Origin: Mastigias papua
Taxonomy: Eukaryota; Cnidaria; Scyphozoa; Rhizostomeae; Mastigiidae
Reading direction: 5' to 3'
DNA: 64,000 bases
Assembly (NCBI GenBank): GCA_964019165.1
Contig: OZ025272.1
Span: forward strand, 904,701-968,700
Shown: one piece after another, positions 13,268-24,898 of the stretch
Position numbering within the stretch: the stretch's first letter is position 1
How the letters are laid out: each line of letters begins with the position of its first letter
Program-made: the position numbers and the translations under genes
The notes under the pieces: generated by a model
Told to the model about the DNA's origin: nothing
Database searches by the model: none
Seen by the model: only the letters and a program-made list of their open reading frames with translations

Positions 13268-13891
13268 GGGCCTGTTTATATGGAGAAAATAGTCCCGGCT
13301 ACCCGAGACTATTTTACTTGCCGGGATCCCAGCATCCTATTGAAATCATTGTATTTTTTACCGTGCGTTTATATGAGAATTTATATAATCCCGGCTAGGT
13401 GAGACTATTTTCAGTTGCCGGGATCTCGGCTGAGAGAGCTGGGATCCCGGCATTCCGAGACTATTTTTCCTCATATAAACGCAAGCTGAAAATAGTCCCG
13501 GCTTGCCGGGACTAAATTGCCAGCACTGCGCATGCGGCAAATCTGTTCACATTCACATGCGTATTCAACAAAACGAGGAAGCATGTCGGCAAGCCAAAAA
13601 CGAGGAGCATTGCAGGAGTAGCATAAGTATATATTCCTTCGAAAAAACACTGCTTGCCGCCATTCCAATTTTTACCGCCAAGATAAGCTTCGAGCCTCGC
13701 GGTGGCCGGTGAAGATAGTCCTGGGTAGCCGGGACTATTTCTTCATATAAACGAAAACGAAAAATAGTCCCGGGGTGAAAATAGTCTCGGGTAGCCGGGA
13801 TTAGTTCTTCATATAAACGAAAACGAAAAATAGTCCCGGGGTGAAAATAGCCTCGGGTAGCCGGGGCTATTTTCTCCATATAAACAGGCCC
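13268..13891. mobile_element. 624-bp non-autonomous PIF/Harbinger-type element
   Basis: The two ends are near-perfect inverted repeats. The left starts GGGCCTGTTTATATGGAGAA; the right, on the other strand, starts with the same 20 bases. Similarity continues through the 'aatagtcccggctaccc' block. Both ends are flanked by TTA (13265-13267 and 13892-13894), the 3-bp duplication typical of PIF/Harbinger elements. There is no transposase frame. The interior is built from repeats of the terminal sequence in both orientations around 13364-13400, 13460-13515, 13735-13760 and 13800-13830. The last 180 bp form an approximately 70-bp tandem array. Confidence 0.85.
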
Positions 13892-13894
13892 TTA

Positions 13895-15185
13895 AACAGT
13901 TCATTTTGAATGAATTTGTTTGTTTTTCGCCAAAGCCAGAACAGCTTCCTCAGGCTCCACATTTATCGGGGCATTTTCAGCCTTGCGTTTCTTGAGAGAG
14001 CAGAAGTGCTTAAATAAAATGAATTACTTTCCGTCCTTTCAGATCTAGCATAAAATCGTCCAGTTTTGAAGCAAACTCAGTTTTGAGTGTCTTACCAGTA
14101 TTCAATACTATATTTAGTATTAGCAGCTAGTAAGGCGCTCGGACTAACTTTGGGATCTTTCCTACAAATCAGTTAACAGTTAAGGCTTATAGCGTATGTT
14201 ATACTTTTTCCAGATTCGAAAATCAAAGAGTCTATTAGAGACTGTATTAGCTTGTCTCGCGGTGATAAGAGAGACCAGTGATGGAAATCTGGTAATTTAA
14301 GTAACCTTACGGTAGACTAATGCAGAGGCTCAGAACCGATTGCGGTTAACTGAACACTTTACCACGCTAGGCCGTTTGTAAATACTCTGAAAGCCGTCTA
14401 AGTATTAGATCTAGCATAATCTATGATAAGTTCGTTTCTTTGAGGGTCCAACCATATGGAGCAGTCGCGGACTCTACGGTGGCAAAAGGGACGGTCGTAT
14501 TTTAAGAAAACTATTAAGTTTTAGGACATTGTTGCAGCAGTTGTCCTCGGAGCTTCGCCCCAGACGCCCATGGGCTTCTACCCCCTGCCCCCAATAAGCA
14601 GTCAAGTGTCTGTTACCGATCAGGAGACTTATACTCGTCCTATGATGTATAAATATTAAATTGGGACCCACCCAATGCAAGACTCTGCAGAATGGCTCCC
14701 TTGTTTGGCTTCCATCATTCCATTGAGATGATGGAGCATCTAGCCTTTACTTAACAAAATACGATCTTCATTTGTAGGATAAAGATGAAATTCCGAAAGA
14801 AATTTGGATTGAGATTGTTGTATTGGTGAATGATATTTTTAATTTATGAGGACAATAACATGGAGAGTCTAAATATGACATCTGAGGCCTATTATTTTAA
14901 CCTATATTGAAATGGAAACCTGTAAAGGTCAACCAAATAGTGATAAATCCACGTCAATTGAAATGAATCCTATCTAAGATTCATGGCCGTGATAAGCTAA
15001 TGATTAGGAATATTATATTTGTGGTTACAGTTGGCAGTTTGACATTTGGAATTTCCTGCCTATGTCTTAGTATTCCATGTATTATTTGTTAAGCCGGCAA
15101 TATCAAATTGAATGTTACGAAGATATTTTTTAAATGGGAATGGTAGGTGTGAAACAAGCGAAAAGGTGAAGTGCTTCACACCATA
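13895..15185. other. non-coding stretch, nothing recognised
   Basis: No gene or repeat recognised beyond ordinary low-complexity patches. Confidence 0.55.
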
Positions 15186-15650
15186 TCCTCTACATTTGGC
15201 ATTACTACCATCACTTTTGTCGCTATCACCATCATCACTATCTTCTTCACCATCATCAATATCTTCTTCACTATCATCATTATCATCATCATCATTATCA
15301 TCATCATCATCATTATCATCATTATTATTATCACCACCATCATCATCATTCGTCATCATCGTCGTCTTCACCTTGACATTTATCAGTGTCATCATGATCA
15401 TAAGCATCATCGTTATTTTGACATCACCATTACCAACGTCATCATGGCCATCAACATCATAATCACCATCATCATCGTTATCATCATCGTACCTTCACAT
15501 CAACCATATCAATCATATCGATGATCACAATCATTGCTATCACCAATCTACTATCATGATCATTATCAGCACAGTTATAGTAGCAATCTTACAGCTGTCA
15601 TCTCAATTTTCTACATATTCATCATCATCACTATTATCGTCATCATAATT
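15186..15650. repeat. (ATC/ATT)n trinucleotide-rich region
   Basis: A degenerate ATC/ATT triplet tract, purest at about 15230-15360 and trailing off to 15650. All three plus frames and the minus frame stay open through much of it because the unit is three bases. This generates Ser/Leu-rich, Ile-rich and Asp/Asn-rich pseudo-proteins of about 115 residues. I do not regard these as genes. Confidence 0.9.
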
Positions 15651-15746
15651 TGCTTTTTAGAGAATAAAATATGCTGCTTTTGTTCTAAAATGCCAGTATA
15701 TATGTTAGGGCACATGCAAATGACATATGGTCGAATATTTCATCTA

Positions 15747-16201
15747 CACTCTTTTTTGTAGGAACAATTTTATAAGAACACGAAACACGAGCCTCAAAAT
15801 TTATGGAAAATTAAGAACAAATTAAGAACAAGCTGAGGCTGAAGTACTGTCGTAGAATAAGTTGAAACTGATATAAAACTTTTGAACCTCAACAATATTT
15901 GCTAAAAGTCCTCGAAACACCCAAAACATGAGTGTGTAAAATAATTTGTAAATGTAACGAAACTTTAAGTAAGGACTATACATCTGTAGGAATGTATATC
16001 TTTTGTCTTCTGTTAATGTTATTGAAAATAATACCTGTTTCATAAACATCCAATGTTCTCTTGCATATTGTCAAATATCTACATTGCCTACACCCCCAAC
16101 AATTTAAGAACAAATCAAGAACAATTCAGCCTCAAAATTTTTGAAAAATTAAGAACAGCCATCCTGAGCTTCAATTTTGCCTGTTCTTATAAAAAAGAGT
16201 G
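15747..16201. mobile_element. 455-bp MITE, TA-flanked (TACAC family)
   Basis: Inverted ends: the left CACTCTTTTTTGTAGGAACA then ttttataagaaca, and the right, read inward, CACTCTTTTTTATAAGAACA. Both are bordered by TA (15745-15746, 16202-16203). The sub-terminal regions also mirror each other, with 'gagcctcaaaattt' and 'ttaagaacaa' words on each side. The left end has a small insertion between cttttttg and ataagaaca. Non-coding. Confidence 0.75.
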
Positions 16202-16203
16202 TA

Positions 16204-19200
16204 GTATCATGCCATGAAAAAGATCAGATCATATTGTTCTGCAAGGTTGGGGATGTGTGAACAAGATAAAAAAGTTGATCCGTGACGTCAGTATTCTTCA
16301 TCTGATTTGCTGGTTTACTTTTTAGACGAATGATAGGCTAAATGTTAGGTGAAAAGTCAAATTTGCTTCCACACTTGGCAGAAACAAACAAATATTTGAA
16401 ATCCAACGTCCGATGAAATGTTAGACCAGTTGCTAGATCGTTTACACAGGCAGTCGAGACAGTTTGAAAAATATTGCGTATTGTATAAGCATGACATTCT
16501 GACACTTGGAATATCACTACTATACTCCATTACAACTTCTGCTCAAGATGGGGGGGGGGGGGGGTAAGCCAAATGATGATATAATTCAGAAGGGGGGTGC
16601 AAAGCAATGACTAAGGTTGATTACATGGGAGATTTACTTATGTATTTCATAAACCGCCGCATGTATCACATTATTTGGAACATGCTCATCCAAACGGAAA
16701 CATGCATCCCAAGAACTGGGACATCCTGCATTAGAGAAAGTATTGTAATAGACCACAATTTTTCTGTAAATACATCATTTAACGCAGCCCCATGAATGGA
16801 AGTCCAAACACCATTGCATAGCAAGGAAAAGAAGAAGCTACTTATTTGAGCATTCTCTGGATAAAGAAAGGTCTCATAATAGAGAGTACGTTGGTCTTCT
16901 GAGCCCTCAGTCATAGCCTAAGCCTTTTTTGCAAACTTTGAGCACGTTAAATGTTTCTTATTGTATCAAGATACTTAACTAAGTTCGAAACCAGAATTTC
17001 TATCAAGCGCGTATAGTCTCTCGATCTTTCTTTTCAATTGTCACGACAAATATCCGAGACTCTTATGATGCTTCGCGATTGCCGGGCAAAGAACGCCTAT
17101 GATTCTGAAAATAATATCAAATCCTTGCCAAGGCTTGCTAAAACTGATTTCATGAAGGTCAGAAGCCATGAGTTCTTGAAAAACAAGATCCAGCAAGACA
17201 CGTATGCAAAGCGTGTTACACAATGATTAGACTCATTTGTATACTGCTGATTGCTCCAAGAAAGTGTGTACCTTTTGATGCCGTTTACCTTGGCAGAGCC
17301 GAATGGGAGGTGACCCCCCTGGAACTCTCTAACCAATCATGTTCACACCTTAATACTTTCCGCTCTCTCTGTTAGGTGGTTGACGGAATTAACGGATTTT
17401 TACGTATCAAATTCCGTATCAGGACATTTTCATATTTACGACAAACTAACTGTCGTATAACTATACTGCACGCGAAATGTCTGGGCATGTGCATATTTTT
17501 CACTTATCACATGGGTAGTTTCTTGGTTGTCAGTTTGGTGTAAAGTGAGCTTCTTGCAGATACTTAACGAGGTATGTGACTCACGTTTGTTATCTTTCAT
17601 TTCTTTTTTGATATTGCAACCCGACCATTGGCGGTTTCTTGCAAATGAATAAGATTTGTCTGTTTTTCGCCTCCAGACTGGTTAAAACTCCTTTGATATT
17701 TCTAGACACCCTCTCTGCGTTGTTTCGATTACTGTTCAGGCATTGAAGTATGACCATGCAGTTCTTGACATTTTATCCATTTTTTGGCTACAGTATGTTA
17801 TTACCCAATGAAGAGCAATGGGTGCACTCTTTGTGACGTTCTTAGGGTCATAGGTGCATTAAAACAGCTGTTTTGTTCAGGCCTTACCTACGTACACGAA
17901 TGCATATGTTATTGGAGCGGGGTTATGCAGGTTAAGCGTGTGCTTGCTTGCATCGGAAGGAAGTAGGGAAGTGTCAACCATTTGCTTGGAACGCAGTAGC
18001 CCCGCAGATATTTTATGTGATATTGCATCAGGTCTGTCCAATGCGAGATAAATGAGACTCATTAGAACTGTGATCAGTAAAAACGATGCGGAATATATAT
18101 GTTAGATGGTGTTTTAATGATGGATATTTCAGACTCTTTACGCAACTGTTGTGAGCTCGATTGTTTGTCTCTCACCAAAGTGTCTTTGTGACGTTTTATT
18201 TGTTTAGTGGAGAGGAAGCACTTTGCCTTACATTAAAACTGTCTCACGGGACAAGTGAATAAGTGGTCAAAGGAGGCCTCATATTAATCTTTCCAAGTCT
18301 CCTGATAGCTCTGTTCAGCAACTTTCGTATGTTTACAAGAAGTAAACAAACTGCACGCCAGAAGAATCTCACACATTGTTTCCCTTAAACACGTATTCTA
18401 GCCGTTCCCCCGGATCGCAGTCCGGGTTGATTTTTAGATAAAACAGTGGCTATCACCCAATTTGAGAACTGTTATCCCATTGTATCAAAGAGATATATTT
18501 CCATTAGTTACAGTACATTTCATTACTCCCAACTGAACCTAGTCTCAAATCACTTTTACTCTATCATTCTAATTCTACGTTTCAACTTTGTTCAGTTTCA
18601 ATTTCGCTGTCATATATCAGCATCATAATCATATCATCTATCATATCGACCATATGACATCGTATCTTAGCATTTCATGAATAACGTTATACATTATGTG
18701 GGTCGTTTTGTGGTATGATGTCAGTACCAAGGTACAGCTTTCAATAGTACATACGAAATGAATCACAATAGTAAAGGAAAAAAGACTTTGTCGCTTATCA
18801 ACTTAAACATGCAGACAAATGGCAGTGGCAGATGAGCCACATCAAAAAACGAACTTGTGATTGCATTTTTATTTTAACATTGTGACGAAGATTCAAACTT
18901 TGATTTAGAGACTCATGTTTGAAGAGATTCCTTAGGTTTGACAAATCCAGCACCGAAGTTTCTCGTCTTTTCCAGTTCATCTCACATTACAGCAGGATTT
19001 TGCTGTCACCTCTACATTTTAGTATTGTTTTTGCTTTTTTGCTGCCGTTCTTGCAAAAAGCCAGCTTATAAATACCAGCTGCAACATATTTTTGGGCCTA
19101 AGTTGCTTGCTCTGAACGCTTGCCATTACTTGTCCCTTATTTGTAGAAAAAATTATAACGAATGACAGTTATTTAGTTGGATTATCCATCACTTCAAAGT

Positions 19201-20379
19201 CGTTTGTTGCCGGGTCCTTTGACAGCTCATGAAAAGCATAGTTTCGTCTATGATTGGAGCGGGGGGATACCTAGAGCATCAGATACTTCTCTGTTGGGAC
19301 CCTAAGGGAGTGGTCATTATTTGTAATCAGGGTGGGAACTGAAGACAAAATGGTGGGGTATCTGAAGAATAAGCTGTGTTAGGTGGGGTAGCAGAATAAC
19401 TTTTCGAACACAGGAGCAGTGTAAAAACATTTAACATATTTAAGAATAAATGCACCCTTTTTTACTGTTTCCCTTCGGTGGGGTAAAGAAAATTTGACTT
19501 AAGCAAATGGTGGGCTAAAATGTAGGTATTCGTATAAAAAGGTATGTATTTTGTATTATGCTTCATCATTCTCAGATGCAGTGACCCATAATGCTTTGGA
19601 ATGTTGTTTGGCACAAGGGTTGTTGGGTCGGTTCTCTTATCTGATTGCATGCAAGCAAAATATTTTACGACTATAGATTTGAAACGTGCACATGAGCAAC
19701 ATATTTCAATAGCTTGAATAGCATGCTGCGGTTGTTTTCCAGCTTTTTATTTCGTTGACTGACCCTTCTTTGTAGGGAGGAGATGGTATCTACTCTAATT
19801 ATTGTCGGAGGGAAGAGCTGTTGAATAGCCTATTATGGTAACACTAATTACCATGCAAAGTGACGTAAGAGCTCAGGGGGCATTTAGGGATCATCTCTCC
19901 AATGTGTACAAAGTCTGGAAAATTGCCCAAAAAGTTTCTAATTGAAATCAGTCCTTTACTTCAGAAGAGCTCTAGGTTGGCTATTAAATGAAATCATGTG
20001 GCCCTGTCTCTATCAGAAGGAGTTTTTGCAGGTTCTTCATTGATAATGGTATTGTACTTATATTTTGAAGCACTTAGCCTGTCAAAATATATTTTTATAA
20101 GTAAACGTTGTAGCGTTATTATGATCAATATTAAAGGGGCAATTTACGATTTATGAGAATTATTATGTAGGGGAGACGATTAGAGTTCTTGTCCGTCGAC
20201 TGGTTCTTTATAGCTTTAAATTTACAGACATTGGCAAGGTCGGAATGTGCTAGAAAATCTTTCGTTTTTGTTCCGGGGTATTGCTATCGCTCTGCTTCAT
20301 TGAAATCGATAGCTCTTGTATTCTGCGTAGTCCATTCAGTGATTCCATATGTCTGACAATGTATAGTACCAATTTCCTT
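16204..20379. other. long non-coding stretch
   Basis: A G-run lies at about 16549-16564. I recognise no coding exon. The stretch 19290-19345 resembles the inverted end of the MITE at 28558 (CTAAGGGAGTGGTCATTA), but I found no partner end. Confidence 0.5.
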
Positions 20380-20870
20380 TCATTCATTTCCTTTCCATTT
20401 ATACAGTTGATTTCCTTGGATCTTTTATTCCTTTTATTTCCAGTGATTCATTCGATCTCCTCAGATTCATTTGATGTATTTTAATCCATTTGAGCTCCTT
20501 TGATCCATTTGATTCTCTTTTGTTCTCTTTGATTCATTTGTTTTCCTATGATTCATTTGATTCACTATGAGCCATTTGATTTTCCTGGATTTTTATTTCC
20601 AGTGATACATTTCACTTCTTCTGATTCACTTTTTTGATTTGATTCGATTTCTTTCGATCAACTTGATTCCCTTTGATGCAATAGATTTGCTCTGATTCGC
20701 TTGATTACCTTTGATTCATTTGCTTTCCTACGATTCATTTGATTGCCTTTGATCCCTTTGATTTCCTTTGGTTCAATTGATTTCCATGGATTTTGTCATA
20801 TTCTGCGATTTGTTTGATCGATTTTGATCCTTCTGATTTCCTTTGATTCATAAGGAACAACGATATGCAT
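20380..20870. repeat. degenerate TTTGATTCAT-type minisatellite
   Basis: About 490 bp composed mostly of variants of a roughly 10-bp word (tttgattcat, ttgatttcct, tttgatccat) with drifting unit length. The 74-codon stretch rich in Phe, Ile and Ser on the plus strand comes from this array. Confidence 0.75.
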
Positions 20871-23800
20871 ACTAAGGATGTCTTTGTCGTAGTTTGCCTT
20901 CTCCTTAAGTGGCTCCGTCACCGCAACCACAGTTAGAGAAATTAAAATGAAAATGAACCGAAAGATCATGCTAGTGTCGATTTCGCGAAACACAGTTTAC
21001 ACTTTCTTTTCTAACGCTGTTTATAAAAGGACTGGTATGAAGTGAGGACAAAGGCATTCAGTCTGATTGATAACTTAAGAACTAAGTTATAGAAAAAAGG
21101 GATTTTTGCACAAATTTTGAAATTATGCAGAGCCTTCCTGGCACTTTTCTGTTCTTTGTTATATTAGACTATTGAAACGACTAGTATAAAACGCTGCTCT
21201 ATTGGCCAAACAATTTCTGACGAATGGTAAGTCGAGAAGGTTTTGCAATGTATCTTCCGAGTTGAGTTCATATGTGTTGTGTTGTCACTAAGCATTCTGG
21301 CCTAAAATAATTGTGCATTCCTTTCGCGTTGTTGCTGTTTTAAATCGACGCTATGGTACTGTAATTTGAAGAAGGTATATAGTAGATGTAACCTATCCAT
21401 TGACAGTAGGTGGTCAAAGTTTGCTCAAATTATATATGCACCTATGATACATGTTAAAATTTATGAAAAGCAATGAGACTTATTATTTTATTCTTTATGT
21501 AGTTTACAAACCTTTTCATCAGTAATCAGGACTTTCAGTAATTTAATTCGAATGGTAGGTTAGACGCTCGTCTTCAAAACGGTGAAGAGATGCACTCATG
21601 ATTTGTTCTTGTAAAACAAGTTTCTTTGCGCCCTCTCATATTATCTGATATTTTACCCGGGTGCTTTGCCCCCCCCCCCCACCATTGCATTGACGATGCC
21701 TCAACATGTTCATACTATTGTGCTTTGGCTATTCTTATTCAGTTCGTTATAATTTGACGGTGTTAATTCAAACCAAGAAGCGGCTGAACTGGCAGGTCTT
21801 TCAGAATAGCACAATTATTCACAGACCTTGTCGTAACCCTTGAAGAATTATCTGATAATTCGTATCTCTCAGTCCTTGATTGACATCAGTTCGTTATTCA
21901 CAGAACTTAGGATCTTTGGCTTATCTCGCCTGGTAGATGAATGCTATTTCATGGAGACAGTTATCTGCACCAGTCATTACCAGTTGTTGTTTAAAGCCTT
22001 GCCTCATTACTGTCACATTTTGCACGATGCAATTGTATGCATATATCAATTTGAACTTCGTTACTTTATACAAAGAGCTAAACGATTTGGCTACGTTTTA
22101 ATGGACGATTTCGGAGCTATTGAATTCGGTATTTGTTCATGGCGCCTAGTCGACTTCTAGCAGAATAACGGAGTTGATAACATCGACCACATTTCGTCTC
22201 AGTCATATTCAGTCTCGTTCACATTCAGCAAAGACTTGAAAGGCTCCTCTTTTTTCTCCCAAAAGTCTGAGTATAAGTCAGCATAATGAATGACGTCATA
22301 CTTGAGTTCTTTCCCTGTTACTTGCTGTTACCATGTATCTTATAGTTAGCCTCCTACGGCGCTAATTTATTTTTATTAGTTTTGAATTGGGGGCTTATTC
22401 GAGAGGAGAGCTTATTCAAAGATAGAATTAAGAGAACAATTAATATACGTTGACATGCAGCTCTACCAAGTGGTCGTTTTAGGTTCAAGAGATGTTTCGT
22501 GTGTAAATCGTTATTTTGAAATGAGCGATTGATTCTTATTCTCATATGTTGTCAGGGATATTATTCCAGTTCTAGTCCAATTTTAGGAATTTGCAGATAT
22601 CCATGATTTCTGGTTTTATGCTCTGAAATAATGGATCTTTTGGTACATTTATGGCGATGATTTTCGAGACAGAGGCTATGCAATACTATATGCAAAGTCT
22701 TCATCATCTGCTATAGAGGGTGTTTCGAGGAGGGGAACTTCCTGGGGGGGGGATATTTCAAAGATTGTATAGTATAACTGCCCTACTAGGGCTCGAAAAA
22801 ATAACTTCCTGTTCTGGTGCACACATCTACATTTGTATACTTTAACCAATCCAGGGACGGCACCACCCACTGCAAACTGGGAGGGAAGGGGAGACTTTTA
22901 CAAACCACGTCCTTCTCGAACACGCCCCTTTAGTACATCATGTGATATAATATGGAACTTAAAGAAAAGAAATCTCTTTCTTTCACAAGCCTTTTTTGCG
23001 CAAAATTGGACGAGTTACAGAACTGATCCTGGAGAAAATTAGGGAGGGAGAGACATGGTCACATTCCTCTCACGTCGCACCGCCTCTGCATAAATCCCTA
23101 TACCGCAGAATTAGTATAATCGTCTTTATTTTGTTTACGGCCAGGTTCCTTTAGGAATTAGGCGGTAAAGACCTTCGTCCTGGCACCAGGCCACATTTCA
23201 TGCTTTTCAACCATGTCTTTTCCATGCACGTCATTTTGTAGCTCGCGGACAGTGAGCAATAGCGGCAACGAACGGACAACACCTTCTCGATGCATTTTAA
23301 CATTTCATAAAATTTTTCGCAGGTAATCAAATTGCTACATTGTGTTCATGATCGTTTGTGAAGGATAAACACTAATATAGTTCGCAATGTATTTATTACA
23401 TTTTGCGGTCTCTTCAAATCACCGCTAGCGCACCTTTCGTATCGTATACTGCTATTGTAACGCGGATATATTTGCTAATGAATATGCTAATTGTATTACT
23501 TTCTTACAACCGGCATCCATATTGATCGCCACTGGTATCAACCAGAACTACTTTCAATCGGCACCGGTATCTACTGGCACCGGTATGCAGCAAAGACATA
23601 GATCGACTCGCATACTTTTCAATGCGACCTCAGTCCCACAATGCTATAATTTTCTTGTTATTTTAGGTATTTGAAGTCAATCATTTGCGTTCCAATTGAT
23701 GATCTCCCTCATTACAGACGTTTCGTCTTATTCTTGTCCTAAGTTTTTTCATATTGTTCTATGCATAATGTAGGCATTAGCTTACGTTTAGGAAATCTGC

Positions 23801-24022
23801 AGTAAGAGTATTCCCATTTCATCAGCCCAACCTTCAATTGTTGCTTGCTTGTTTTTTTAATTTCAGCCAAAGTGCAGCCGCTTTGTCTTGTTATCTTGCT
23901 TTCTCAATTCCGAAATTTGTCAATAATATTGCAAGAAAACCCAGCATGGTCTATCATAATGGTTAAAACTGATAAAGGATGTGTTACCTGTGTATGTTTG
24001 AATGCTGTTCTATTTATTTCAG
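20871..24022. other. non-coding stretch, probably upstream/intronic to the TPR gene
   Basis: No exon recognised. A run of about eleven C lies near 21670. A pyrimidine tract ending in 'aatttcag' at 23859-23866 could be an acceptor for a non-coding upstream exon of the TPR gene, but nothing confirms it. Confidence 0.45.
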
Positions 24023-24287
24023 TTCGTCTCGCGATTATGACGAGCACGGTGCAAAAGCGTGAAGGATGAAGAATGTTTTCATGAGCAAGGCATCACAGGC
24101 AGAAGATGCATGCAAAAAAGGCGATTTTGAGAAGGCGATATCTATTTACAGCGACTGTATCGAGAGCGATCCTACTAATGTAGCTCTGCTGAGTAACAGA
24201 TCCGCGGCGTTTGTGAAAAGTAGACGGTATGATATGGCACTTAAAGATGGTATAAAAGCCGCAGAGATAAACCCAAAGTGGTCCAAG
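24023..24287 (+). CDS. first coding exon of a TTC28-like tetratricopeptide protein
   Basis: Coding starts at ATG 24066 and runs 74 codons, in phase 0, to a GTACG donor at 24288. An acceptor (tatttatttcag) precedes 24023. The peptide has two helix-turn-helix TPR units. The first holds 'ACKKGDFEKAISIYSDCI' (residues about 15-32). The second holds 'ALLSNRSAAFVKSRRYDMAL' (about 40-59) and then DGIKAAEINPKW. The SNRSAA, YD-AL and NPKW words match the N-terminal TPRs of TTC28 and its cnidarian relatives, from my knowledge of the family. TPRs mediate protein-protein contacts; TTC28 is a very large, mostly TPR protein. Later exons are not seen in this window, so this is one exon of a longer gene or a fragment of a duplicated family member. 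A second ATG at 24081 (MSKASQAED) is an alternative start. Confidence 0.8.
24037..24069 (+). promoter_or_regulatory. upstream ORF overlapping the TPR start codon
   Basis: ATG at 24037 opens a 10-residue frame (MTSTVQKREG) that stops at TGA 24067-24069. This stop overlaps the main ATG at 24066-24068 as ATGA. If the mRNA begins at or before the exon start, ribosomes reaching the TPR start would first meet this frame. That could dampen translation or impose stop-restart. The arrangement is seen directly; its function is inference. Confidence 0.45.
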
Positions 24288-24654
24288 GTACGATACTTTT
24301 GACATATTTTCCGTTTTTTCACTTTTCCAGTTAGTTTGTTACTTTATTATGTGTAAGTAATTTAAGGCCCAAAGGAAAACTTGCGCAGCATTTTTTAATA
24401 CCAGAGCAGACTAAATTTTTTTGGATTTTGTATACGTGGTGAACACTTGGGCTTTTCAAGTGATTGTTTACTCGGGATACATTTCAAAATCAAGAACTTA
24501 CATTTATGCGGATACCTGCACTGGTCAGTAACTTCTTGTCATCTCAAACTCTAATTTGAATCAATGGTTATTTGTTGCTCTTCAACTTCACAACATTGAA
24601 TACTCATAAATTGCAAGATGAAGAACACCAAAGAAGTAACACTCTTCTTATATG
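24288..24654 (+). other. start of putative intron of the TPR gene
   Basis: Follows the GTACG donor. No coding similarity recognised. Confidence 0.5.
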
Positions 24655-24898
24655 ATGAGCTTACGTATATGACCAGAAAGATGACCAGAAAGATGACCAG
24701 ACAGATGACCAGAAAGATGACCAGAAAGATGACCGGAAAGATGACCAGAAATACCAATGTAGGTAGGGGCGTACACAAGGCCTCTGGCCACATGTGGTCT
24801 GGAAGACAGTTAGAGATGTCGTCTGATCACATGTGCCCCAGAGGCCTTTGTGTGCACCTCTGTTTGCATTGGTCTTTCTGGTCATTTGCATAACTCAT
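24655..24898. mobile_element. 244-bp foldback (palindromic) element
   Basis: The two halves are imperfect inverted copies. The left reads atgagcttacg, atgaccagaaa, accaatg, a gtacacaaggcctctgg block and cacatgtg. The right, read on the minus strand, gives atgagttatgc, atgaccagaaa, accaatg, cacacaaaggcctctgg and cacatgtg in the same order. The left arm is longer only because one 12-bp word has expanded into a minisatellite there. No coding capacity. Clear flanking duplications were not identified. Confidence 0.75.
24669..24752. repeat. 12-bp minisatellite (atgaccagaaag) inside foldback arm
   Basis: About seven units of atgaccagaaag, with single-base variants such as acag and ccgg. The right arm of the foldback element has only one unit (24882-24896, inverted). 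The 91-codon plus-strand frame with KMTR repeats is a by-product. Confidence 0.85.

Noticed and set aside
15060..15524. Overlapping Ser/Leu-, Ile- and Asp/Asn-rich frames of about 116 codons
   Set aside because: They arise on both strands from the ATC/ATT triplet tract.
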